Source of the DNA: Mixophyes australis
Lineage: Eukaryota > Chordata > Amphibia > Anura > Limnodynastidae
NCBI GenBank assembly: GCA_036250195.1
Contig: JAVHZZ010000008.1
Span: 11,379,434-11,443,433, forward strand
DNA length: 64,000 nt
Reading direction: 5' to 3'
The notes under the pieces are model-generated. The model had not been told where the DNA came from and searched no databases. It saw only the letters and a program-made list of their open reading frames with translations. Made by a program: the position numbers and the translations under genes. Positions 45,151 to 54,868 of the stretch are shown in pieces; the stretch's first letter is position 1, and every line of letters starts with the position of its first letter.

Positions 45151-46792
45151 CTGGGAGCTATGAGGCACATTGTGATCTAGTCATTCAAGTAGATTGGCCA
45201 CAGATTGGATTGTGTCTCAATTAGGCCAAATGTCTGTGTGTGGCCAACTTAATGCCTTCCTAAATAATACAATCAGAATGCTAATTACAGTGACAGGTGA
45301 TGCACATCTTTGAACTATATCCGGATGCCAATATTTAGCATTGTAGTTAAATGAATATATATTTCTTGCAGCATTGAAATAAATATCACAACACACTACA
45401 AAAACTGAAAAGACTAATGGAAAATACAGTTTACGAATGTTTAAAAAATGAATTTATTTAGGATGTCTGTGGCTTTTTGTTTTTGGCAGCGGCAGAGCGC
45501 CCATCTTCTCAGCGCCGTAAAGCTGATTTATTGATGCACAGTAAAACTTTGCTGTAACAAGATCCTCTCTCCTCCGCAGAATAAATAGCAGCATCCCTGG
45601 ACCAGTAACTATGTCAATGGTCCATCATTTAAAAGCTTTTATATAGATTTTTTTTTTATTATTTTGTGAAGGCGGCAATGCAAACAAAGGAAATAATAAC
45701 ACACATAAAAAGATACATTATTTGTGTCTGAAAGATGCTCAAGCAATGTATAAACATGATTTACGTTATAACATTGTTGCCAAGTTGACAGATTAGTATC
45801 TTTGTAACCACGTAGACAAAAAGTGCTGATCACTGTAACTGCTGTCCTTGTATTTTACTTCCATAAGGATCAGATTTAATTTGATAAAACACAGCTTAAA
45901 ATTTAATTAATTTAAATCTTAATTTATTCTTGGGTCAGCATGTTTGGCTAAAACACAGAATGCTACTTACCAGTGGTGCTGCTTCCTGCCAGTTCGGTGA
46001 GTCCTCCTCCTTCACGAATTTCCCATTTACGTTAAATAAAACATCACATTAAAAGAACAAAAAACAACAAAGGTGGTCCCGATGGGTTGTAAGAGCAAGT
46101 CAGCAGTCTGTAAGTTAAAATCAATATTAGATAGGTAGATGTTCACACCAAAAAGCTTATACATTGAATAAAAGCATTATCGGTTTCCTGCAGTAATTAT
46201 TATTTTGTACAGTAACCCAAAATGTAGTCTCGCTGGCATTTACCAAGCCAGGACTTGTTGGTGAGCCCCGGCAAACAAACCCCCCTCCCCTCTATATTAA
46301 TTAAATACTCCTTTACCGGCAGCCTAACACTACCAGCAAAAAGAGGAACTGACCCCTGTTTGGGCAAGGTTGTGCATACGCATAGCGATGGGACCCGGCG
46401 GTGGATCCAGAGAGGATCTTGAGACGACGTCCATTTTTTAACGCCATCTCTCAGCAAAGCTTTTCACCGCTTGATAAATGGGGTTGGATCCTCGTAGAGG
46501 TCTCAGTGATCAACGTAAAACAGGTTAAGGCAGGAGAAATCTCTTTAACCCCTTAAAGAATTGAAAGAACTGCGATGGCTATTTCCCTGCGATGGCTATA
46601 TCCCTAACACACTATTTTCTCAGGATATTCGACTCATCACAGCTTAATAAATAGACCCCATAATAAAGAAGTTGTTGGAGTCATTAGCAAATATGCGGTG
46701 CCCTCCTTGCCCTGGGGCCACCATACCACCCTACTCTAGTATATAATTGTCTGTTTGTTAATGCCCAGTCTTGTTTTATCATCATGATTCAT
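45151..46792. other. Non-coding sequence
   Basis: About 46480-46670 has repeat-like phrasing (CTGCGATGGCTAT twice, and AATAAATAGACCCC). No gene is supported. Confidence 0.4.
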
Positions 46793-46853
46793 CCCAATTG
46801 TAAAGCGTTGATGAATAGTCTGGCTCTATATAAATAAATAATAATAATAATAG
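46793..46853 (+). mobile_element. L2-like tail fragment
   Basis: CCCAATTGTAAAGCGTTGAT and CTCTATATAAATAAATAATA with an ATAATAAT end are the L2 tail. Confidence 0.75.
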
Positions 46854-47115
46854 TTCCTTGTTAAAACTAAACAAACCATAACAACACTTTTGTAGGTATT
46901 TTATTTATGAGCGCACTTAACAAAGGTCATTTAAAGGGACCTAACAATAAAACGTCAGATATTATCGTGAGTAAGATGGATGAACTTCTGTTCATAGTCC
47001 TGTGTTTCTCACCACCAACTTTTTGCACCATTATAGCAGGAACCTCCCATAATACTACAGACAACACCTCCTTTCTTTTTGCACCAGTTTCTGTGATTAA
47101 CTCCACATTATCGTC

Positions 47116-47459
47116 ATCTTATCATCATCATTATCACCATTTATTTATATAGCGCCACTAATTCCGCAGCGCTGTACAGAGAACTCAATCACATCAGTCC
47201 CTGCCCCATTGGAGCTTACAGTCTAAATTCCCCAACACACACACACACACACAGACACAGAGAGTAGGGTCAATTTGTTAACATCCGATTAACCTACCAG
47301 TATGTTTTTGGAGTGTGGGAGAAAACCGGAGCGCCCAGAGAAAACCCACGCAAACACGAGGAGAACATACAAACTCACAGGACATGGTCGGGAATTGAAC
47401 TCATGCTGAGAGGCAGAAGTGCTAACCACTGAGCCACCATGCTGCCCAATCTTATCATC
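47116..47459 (-). mobile_element. Full-length tRNA-derived SINE inserted into an L2 tail, with TSD
   Basis: The reverse complement has GGGCAGCATGGTGGCTCAGT (A box region), the centre and the GGCGCTATATAAATAAATGG tail. The 11-bp sequence ATCTTATCATC is present at 47116-47126 and 47449-47459. Part of that similarity could come from the ATC-rich tails themselves, but the ATCTT part is specific. Confidence 0.92.
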
Positions 47460-47775
47460 CTAATCAATATTTATTTATATAGCGCCAGCAAATTCCGTAG
47501 CGGTTAGAACGATTTTCAAGGAAATTCAGTCTGGCCGTTGTGTGCAAAATAGATCGTAGGGGTTTGAGTCTGATATGGGGAAGACCAGTAAGGAGGGAAT
47601 TGCAATAGTCTGTGCGGGAGATGGTGAGTGCAGGAATTAACGCCTTTGCAGTGTCTTGTGTGAGATATGTGCGTATTCTGAAAATGTATTGTAGATGTAT
47701 GTAACATGATTTAGATATAGAGTCAATGCGGGGAACAAAGGATAGTTACGAGTCCAGGATTACACCTAGGCAGCA
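47460..47775 (-). mobile_element. L2-like LINE fragment
   Basis: The tail (reverse complement of TATTTATATAGCGCCAGCAA and ATTCCGTAGCG) is joined directly to an upstream LINE segment (TTGCAATAGTCTGTGCGGGA, GAGTCCAGGATTACACCTAG). The usual 3'UTR between them is missing, so there is an internal deletion. Confidence 0.7.
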
Positions 47776-48787
47776 TCAAGAAGCTGTTTCCTGCGGTATT
47801 GGGGATCACTTGGTAGCACGATACAGTCAGGGCACCTTCCTGGCCGGTGCAGTTTAAGCTACTTTTTTACAACAAGGATTAAAGATGAGGCAACAATGGG
47901 TTAATGTCTCCATACACCGTCTTTGTACAATACATAGATGATACCAGACAGCAGGCTGCACTTTAACATCCTTTTGTCAAATAAGATATCTGAAGTAAAT
48001 ACAAATCCGGCACCTGTTCCATTGAATGATCTCTGCGCTTTTCTGTACCAGATACAGTATTAGAGTCATGCAATTATTCTGTTTAATGCTTATGTCGGCT
48101 ATGACATATCACCAGAGACATCATCGTGCATTCTGCAGGTTCAGATGAATGCTCGAGGGCTATTTTCATTAGGAAAAGTATCTATGATTAGTCCGACATC
48201 ATTTCTCAGGGAACAGTTGCTACCCTGGCAATGCTAATTTGTTACATCTACTACACGTGTATTACAATGAGTAAAGAGTTTCTCCTACGCGGACGCCATA
48301 ATTGCTGGAGGTGAGATTAACGGAATAAATTTATCCATTCTCACATGAAGCATCTGGCTCTTAAGAAAGGCAACAAATGTTACATTTCATTCTTACAAAC
48401 AGATACATAGAGGGAGCTGCTAAATTTACCTCCAGGCAGTAAAACACTCAGTACAGGTGCAGTATAACTGCATTCATCATTTCTTACATCCTTGATGCCT
48501 TTACACGGAACATCAATTTTGTGACATTACGGAAATATTTCCATGCAACATTTTAATGTGAGTTAAGACGTGGAGCCCTATTTATTTATATTTATCTTGC
48601 AAAAAAATACAGATTACATTTTTTTCCCCCCAAGGCCGTAGTATTTAACTCCTTTGTCGCTAAGGCTTTTTTTGTCCTTGATCACTATTTTGGCATTTCC
48701 AGGCTTTTTTTTTACTTTCAATAACCACACCAATTACACTTTGTTTTTTTTTTAAAAAGACTTTCAATTTAAAAAAAAAAATAACAT
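47776..48787. other. Non-coding sequence
   Basis: The stretch 48080-48400 carries no repeat signature and could be conserved non-coding sequence. It is followed by A/T runs at 48599-48790. Confidence 0.4.
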
Positions 48788-49127
48788 TGGGCAGCACGGT
48801 GACTCAGTGGTTAGCGCTTCTGCCTCACAGCACTGGGGTCATGAGTTCAATTCCCGACCATGGCCTTATCTGTGTGGAGTTTGTATGTTCTCCCTGTGTT
48901 TGCGTGGGTTTCCTCTTGGTGCTCCGGTTTCCTCCCACACTCCAAAAACATACTAGTAGGTTAATTGGCTCAAAATTGACCCTAATCTCTCTCTCTCTCT
49001 GTCTGTGTGTGTATGTTAGGGAATTTATACTGTAAGCTCCAATGGGGCAGGGACTGATGTGAATGAGTTCTCTGTACAGCACTATGGAATCAGTGGCACT
49101 ATATAAATAAATGGTGATGATGATTGA
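48788..49127 (+). mobile_element. Full-length tRNA-derived SINE
   Basis: A box TGACTCAGTGGTTAGCGC, B box GAGTTCAATTCCC, centre, CT/GT run and TGGCACTATATAAATAAATG tail are present. It is inserted next to a truncated MITE. Confidence 0.93.
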
Positions 49128-49131
49128 TTGA

Positions 49132-49410
49132 TTAGTCTGATGATTGCATTGTAACATGGGCAAGCCATGTGTAAATAAGTTTATGATTTTGCACATAAGC
49201 TAAATGCTGGATGTTTTTCCATCTAGCACACAATACTTAATAGTTTTATTTTTGCACTGAAATTTAAAGTTGATCTAGGACATGCCCTATTCCACGTGTA
49301 AATTTGTCATTACATTTTCAATTTACCTCCCCCTCCAAAGCAACATGGCTTTGCAAAGTTGCAAAGTTACTCTTCTTTTTGCCTTACTATCCTTAATGAA
49401 TCAGGCCCCC
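49132..49410 (+). mobile_element. MITE, family C2, 5'-truncated
   Basis: It shares TTTTGCACATAAGCTAAATG, AAAGTTGATCTAGGACATGC and the right terminus CCTTAATGAATCAGGCCC with 13854-14160 and 59239-59558. Its left end abuts the SINE. Confidence 0.8.
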
Positions 49411-49639
49411 TCTCACCACAAATACAATGTAAGAGAAATGGGCAAATCAGTGTTGTTGTGTTTTTATTGAAATTGCAAAAAAGTGGAATAAAAGCAAATG
49501 AATGTGTGTGTTTATACAAACATCACCCAAAAATTACTTTGTGGATCGTGCTTTGGCCTCATTCAACGTGTGATTATGCTTTTTTTTTTTTTGCTATTGT
49601 GCATGGTCTTGAATAAAATTAATAAAATGCGACGTTATC

Positions 49640-50096
49640 CAGGGCCGTCTTTCCCATTGGGCACAATGGGCAGGTGCCCGGGGGCCCTGCAGCCCAGGGG
49701 GGCCCGTCGGAGGCAGCAAAAAAAAAAAAAAAAAAACCTGAAAAAAAGAAGAAAACACTTACCTTGCTGTCAGCTGGCGATCCGGCTCCCTCCATGGTCT
49801 CCTCCTCCGTCGCGCTCGCAGTGCATGTCGGGCGTGACATCATCACGCCCGCCCGACATCCATTGCGGAGCGCGACGGAGGAGGAGACCAGAGAGGGAGC
49901 CGGATCGCCAGCTGACAGCAAGGTAAGTGTTTTCTTCTTTTTTTCAGGTTTTGGGTTTTTTTGCTGCCTCCGACGGGCCCCCTTGGGCTTCAGGGCCCAT
50001 ATATATAATAATTATTTTTTTTTATACATATATATATATAGGGGCCCCGGTGCACTGCTGTGCCCGGGGGCCCAAAATGTTGATAAGAAGGCCCTG
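49640..50096. mobile_element. 457-bp foldback hAT-type element with exact 8-bp TSD
   Basis: The termini CAGGGCCGTC and GAAGGCCCTG are flanked by identical ACGTTATC (49632-49639 and 50097-50104). Inside is a long hairpin. The arm near 49758-49800 (ACTTACCTTGCTGTCAGCTG...) is mirrored near 49885-49930 (...CAGCTGACAGCAAGGTAAGT), with a smaller CGGGCGTGA/CACGCCCG palindrome at the tip. Poly-A/T and (TA)n runs sit on the flanks of the hairpin. The long ORFs on both strands here (up to 153 codons) are low-complexity shadows. Confidence 0.93.
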
Positions 50097-50104
50097 ACGT
50101 TATC

Positions 50105-51803
50105 TTACAGGTTCAATATTTTAGGCTCCCCCTAAACCTAGTTGCTCTAGGCGTCTGCATCGGTTTACCTAATAATTTCGCGGGCCATGTTCCCAATTCA
50201 ATTTGTGTTTAGATCTATTAAGATTTTTTTGTGACACTGACAATGTCTCTTTCATTCCATAGTCGATCAGGCCTCTCCAATTTTCCTTCATTGGCTGCTT
50301 TCAATTGTCACTGTAATTTGAGAAATGAGGGAATACATGCACCTAGTGGTCAGAAATTCTCTGCACAGATTGGTGAACTGAAGCACACGGTACGATCAAG
50401 TAACTGAACCTTGCTTGGCTTGACTGTTGGAGCTTTTTGGCCCATGCTTAGCAGACTTGAACTCATTGGGGCTGAAGCAGAGTAAGTACTATGCCAGTTT
50501 TGTGTAGCGTATCTTGCTTGAAATCATTCTGTACATGCCCAGAAAAGTGATCACACCCGTATGTCGCACTTACGCCACATTGCGGCTGGAAACATGGAAC
50601 GGGAGAGTGAAGGGGCGTTCTAAAGTAGACAGGGTACAGTAAGGACATGATTGCACAATTACAGCACAGATTTATATACATCTGTCTATGCCGTATAATT
50701 GAATGATGATGATGATGATGAAGGTCAGAAGCAATAGTGATCCACTTATGATTGGCTGTTTGTGAATTCTCCACTGATCCTGATAAGTTATTTTTTCTTG
50801 TTGCATGTGCATCTATTTTATTTTTTCTTGTTGCATGTGCATCTATTTTACTTTTGTGTGCCTGTTTAAGCATTTTTTTTGCTTTGTTTATTACACATGC
50901 ACAACGGGATGTTGTATCTGAAGTTTTATTCATGCCTAATAATGAATACATATTTTGTAAACAAAACAATGTTTATAAATAGGGGCAGACATGTAGATAC
51001 AGACCTATATGTATCTTTCCATAGTTGCAGCTTTGCATATGTCCGTAATTGCTTACATTTTAGTGAACTTGCGCTCATACAATTGCCGCCAACTCTGCAT
51101 CAGACCATTGTCTGTGATCTGTGGGACGCGGCTGTGATGGAGCGGAGATTCAATGCAACATTTTATTTCATGTTTTCGCAGTAGAGCTGAAGTGAAAAGA
51201 TGCAGACGGGGGGGGGGGGGGGGGGGGGTTAGTTGTTTGTGATTAGTCCAGTTACTAATTAGTTCTAAAACTGTGCAATCATTTTCAGAATTAAAATATA
51301 TCTCTGGAAAACAAACACATTGACCACGTACATCAACACCACGTAATTAAGTAACAACTAAAACATGTTTCTTTAGTGATAAGACTGAATTTCCTATAAC
51401 ATTCTTGGTTTCAGGAAAGCAATCTGTGAAGTGGAATTATTTTATTGCTGATTCAGTAAAGTAACGCTTAATTAATCTCTTATGCTGTAATACATATAAT
51501 CTCTCGCTGGTTGGAAACGGTGCTAGACACATATTTTATGCGGCTGGTGAATAGTCTACATTATTACAGCTTAACAGATATACTGATTGCTTTATTACCT
51601 GATTGGTAGACAGTGTTCTGTTTTGCATTTATTTGACACATATGACCTATATTTTGCTACTTCTCTGTGACCAGCAGCAACTGGCTTTCTGGGGACCACA
51701 ATTCATCCTTTTATACAAACGTTTTTGTACTTGAAAATGATCGCCATGCTGAAAGTTGCTCAGACTGTTAAAAGCGGTGGTAATCCTTAATATGATCACC
51801 ACT
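50105..51803. other. Non-coding sequence
   Basis: It contains a 2-copy 30-bp duplication (TTTTTTCTTGTTGCATGTGC at 50791 and 50821), a (GAT)n run at about 50704-50720 and a 21-G run at 51208-51228. About 50464-50700 shows patchy similarity to 17640-17850. Several ORFs near 50463-51184 have no recognised motif. Confidence 0.5.
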
Positions 51804-52244
51804 ATTCCAACAACCACTTCACCTGCAAAAAAAACACTAAAGTTTTAGAAAGTGATGTTATTATTTATAGACTTACCTTTAAAGTGATTCTGGACATCAC
51901 CGATGGACCAGAATGCTGACCGCAAGTGATCTCGATTTAAGAGGTGTTCGGCACTACTGTTTACTGTCATCGCGACTTGTATTCATCTGAATTTAAAGCG
52001 CCAATGTTGGGCCCCCGCAGGTTAAGTGTTTAAACACCTAACCCGACATTGCCACTTTAAATTCAGATAATTACAAGTCGCATGACAGTAAACAGTAGAG
52101 CCGGACACGTTAATCGAGATCACTTGCGGTCAGCATTCGGGTCCATCGGTGATGTTCAGAGTCACTTTAAAGGTAAGTCTATAAATATTAACATCGCTTT
52201 TTAAGACTTTCGTGTTTTTTTTGTAGGTGAAGTGGGTGTCGGAT
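51804..52244. mobile_element. 441-bp near-complete palindrome, MITE
   Basis: The left arm from 51804 (TTCCAACAACCACTTCACCT...) pairs with the right arm ending 52244 (...AGGTGAAGTGGGTGTCGGA). The match runs over roughly 200 bp per arm, including CATCACCGATGGACC / GGTCCATCGGTGATG and GACCGCAAGTGATCTCGATT / AATCGAGATCACTTGCGGTC. The centre is about 52005-52035. It shares a 15-mer with the element at 20818-21106. Confidence 0.92.
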
Positions 52245-52400
52245 TTTTCGAAACCGAAAAACCGTACCCCACCCGTTAAAAGTTCCTTTACGGGATCATA
52301 AGTTGAGAAGGGAAGTTACAAATCCATAACAAACTAATTATTCTATTCTTCATGCGCTTTTCAAGCATTATTTAGAGAGAAAAGCACACTATCAGTGGGT

Positions 52401-52747
52401 AGGTGTGAACATGGTGGCTCAGTGGTTAGCACTTCTGCCTCACAATACTGGAGTTATGAGTTTGATTCCCAACATGGCCTTATCTGTGTGGACTTTGTAT
52501 GTTCTCCCCGTGTTTGCGTCGGTTTCCTCCCAGTGCTCCGGTTTTCTCCCACACTCCAAAAACATACTGGTAGGTTAACTGGTTGCTATCAAATTGACCC
52601 TAGTCTTAGTATCTCTGTGTCTGTGTGTGTGCGTTAGGGAATTTAGTCTGTAAGCTATATTGGGGCAGGGACTGATGTGAATGAGTTCTCTGTACAGCGC
52701 TGCGGAATTAGTGGCGCTATATAAATAAATGAGGATGATGATGATGA
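52401..52747 (+). mobile_element. Full-length tRNA-derived SINE
   Basis: It has A box TGGCTCAGTGGTTAGCAC, B-box-like GAGTTTGATTCCC, centre and GGCGCTATATAAATAAATGA tail with ATG repeats. It ends only about 80 bp before the LRRC7 exon's splice acceptor, so it lies within the preceding intron. Confidence 0.92.
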
Positions 52748-52827
52748 ACAAACCCTGACTGTGATAGAAGTGAAACACTGCTGGTGTTCTTGTAGAATAA
52801 ATATTTTGTTGTATTGTGTTTATTCAG

Positions 52828-53030
52828 TGCAGTGCCTGGAAATGACGACTAAGAGGAAGATCATTGGCCGGCTTGTACCATGCAGATGTTTTCGAGGTGA
52901 AGAGGAGATAATATCGGTGTTGGATTATTCCCACTGCAGCCTACAGCAGGTGCCAAAAGAGGTGTTCAGTTTTGAAAGAACGTTGGAGGAACTTTATCTC
53001 GATGCCAACCAAATTGAAGAGTTACCCAAG
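52828..53030 (+). CDS. LRRC7: LRRC7 (densin-180), first coding exon, partial gene
   Basis: The ATG at 52842 opens 63 codons to the exon end at 53030, beginning [19 protein letters not shown] and closing [16 protein letters not shown]. This matches my memory of the N-terminus of LRRC7, a LAP-family (leucine-rich repeat plus PDZ) scaffold of the neuronal postsynaptic density. The paralogue ERBIN starts differently after MTTKR. The first LRR begins here ([15 protein letters not shown]). The ATG has a purine at -3. A TTTATTCAG acceptor ends at 52827 (a second AG follows at 52831-52832), and the donor GTAACA starts at 53031. The exon breaks in phase 0 after lysine, as expected from the next residues of the family (QLFNCQ), which are not encoded in the window. 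Upstream 5'UTR exons and the promoter were not identified. The rest of the gene (remaining LRRs, PDZ) must lie beyond 64000. Other exon assignments are not possible here. Confidence 0.94.
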
Positions 53031-54697
53031 GTAACAACTATATTCCTGTTTTTATCAAAGCAACGTAAAATATTTAAGTTGTGTAACTAGGCAGAGCTGA
53101 GGCACTGTGGCCTTGTGGCGTCCATTGCGTAGAGCCAAATGCGAATTTCAGAATTGCGCACATTTGCAAAAAAGACTTTACCCCTGGTGTGAGATACAAA
53201 CTGATGGTGAGGACGATTGTCCGAATCCGCAGACTAATTAGATGGAAATTGGCACCAACACTACATATGGCTTAGGTTATAGTTGAATAATTCTTCTTAT
53301 TTAACTTCTAGCTAATTGGTATGTTCAAGCAAAATCAATTATTATATACAAATCAATTATTGCATGGAAATCAATTTATATATAGCCTTCCTGCCTTTAA
53401 CTAGGAGTAATTACAGGGTACAAAATACAAATGAACTTTACTACCTTATTTGAAAAGTAATATTTTAAAATAAACTGAGAAAAGAGCTGTGATACACGGA
53501 CCGAAATCTAATGTAGTAAGGACTCATTTAAGCCATTGTTCTTAGTTTCTTTTTTTTCTTTTTTTTTTTAAATAAAAAAATAAAAAAAAATTGGACCTTT
53601 GCATTTTTGTTAGTTAAGTATATTTTTCAGGGCATTATAGCTTGAGAACCAAAATATTCCCACTGTAGTTCTCATCCAATTAAAGGATATCATTATCTTG
53701 GAATATTTCGCAATGTTGTGCATTGAGGAGCCTTGATTCAAATAAATGACAATGACTTGGAAGAGAGGGTAAAGATGGTCTTGCACAAAGGAGCTTACAA
53801 TCTAAAAGATGTGGGGAACAATTGATGATTTTTTTGTTTGTTTCATATGTTTAAATTGATAATAACATTGTCTATTCTTTTTTTTTTTTCCTGTTCCATT
53901 ATGGTTGAAAAGAAGATAAAATGATCAGGTTATCGGGAGCACTAAGGGTTAAGTGTTTTGCAGTGAGCTGCAACATTGTAACAGTAGTCTTGGCTGGCTG
54001 CCAGGTTCTAGTGAACAGAGAAGGGAGGGGCTATGTGGGTTGTCAGACAAGTATCTATTCAAAGTGAATTCATACATGTCAGCAGAAATTACCAGCTCAC
54101 AATTAGGTGTGTGCTTATACCAGAAGGCAGCAGCAAGGTTATAATAATCATCCTTTGCAAACCATCCTGCTATCAAACAGGGAACGTGGGCTTTTGGTAA
54201 AAAAAAAAGAAAAAAAAGTGGAATTCCCTTTGAAAGTTAATTTTCACAGTTCTCTGAAATATCCTTTCTTTCAGCTTGTAGATCGATAGTGGTACGTAAA
54301 TAATAATGACAGACTGTGAGGATTACGCTATGGTATAAAATCAATTTCTTTGTTAAAAATAAATTCAAGAAACATCGTTTAAATTCTTGTAACAGTTTTA
54401 TTAAGTTTGAAACAGGTGTATGTTAAATATTTATGGAGCATTAAAGAATAGTTACAATCAAAACAGAGTTTTATAGTTTTGGACATCATTAGGTAATATG
54501 GGCTAAATCAGAAAATCTGATCGACAATCCCCAGTCCTGAAATCCTTCCTAACGATTGACGAAGTCCATACACTGTGAGCTTCACACGTGAATGATTGAC
54601 GCATTGATAGAAGGTGTTTTGACAACACTTCTGGCAGCTTGAAGTTTGACTTAGCAGGAGAATGGATCTCTCTTCTGGGGCTGATAGACCCATTAAA
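53031..54697 (+). other. Start of LRRC7 intron
   Basis: It begins with the donor GTAACAACTA. It is AT-rich, with A/T runs (53548-53592, 53878-53890), and has no further LRRC7 exon. Confidence 0.6.
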
Positions 54698-54868
54698 GGG
54701 GGGTAAATTTACTAAACTGCGGGTTTGAAAAAGTGTTGCCTATAGCAACCAATCAGATTCTAGCTTTCATTTATTTAGTACATTCTATAAAATGACAGCT
54801 AGAATCTGATTGGTTGCTACAGGCAAAATCTCCACATTTTCAAACCTGCACTTTAGTAAACATACACC
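54698..54868. mobile_element. Foldback MITE, family B
   Basis: The left GTAAATTTACTAAACTGC and right GCACTTTAGTAAACATAC ends are mirrored. The CAACCAATCAGATTCTAGCT / AGCTAGAATCTGATTGGTTG blocks are diagnostic. Confidence 0.85.

Noticed and set aside
49498..50135. ORFs of 100-153 codons on both strands.
   Set aside because: They lie in the hAT palindrome and poly-A/T runs. The translations are low-complexity and mirror each other.
52761..52841. An upstream in-frame start for LRRC7 at 52761.
   Set aside because: The extra codons lie in the intron before the TTTATTCAG acceptor and do not resemble the family's N-terminus. The ATG at 52842 gives the known start.
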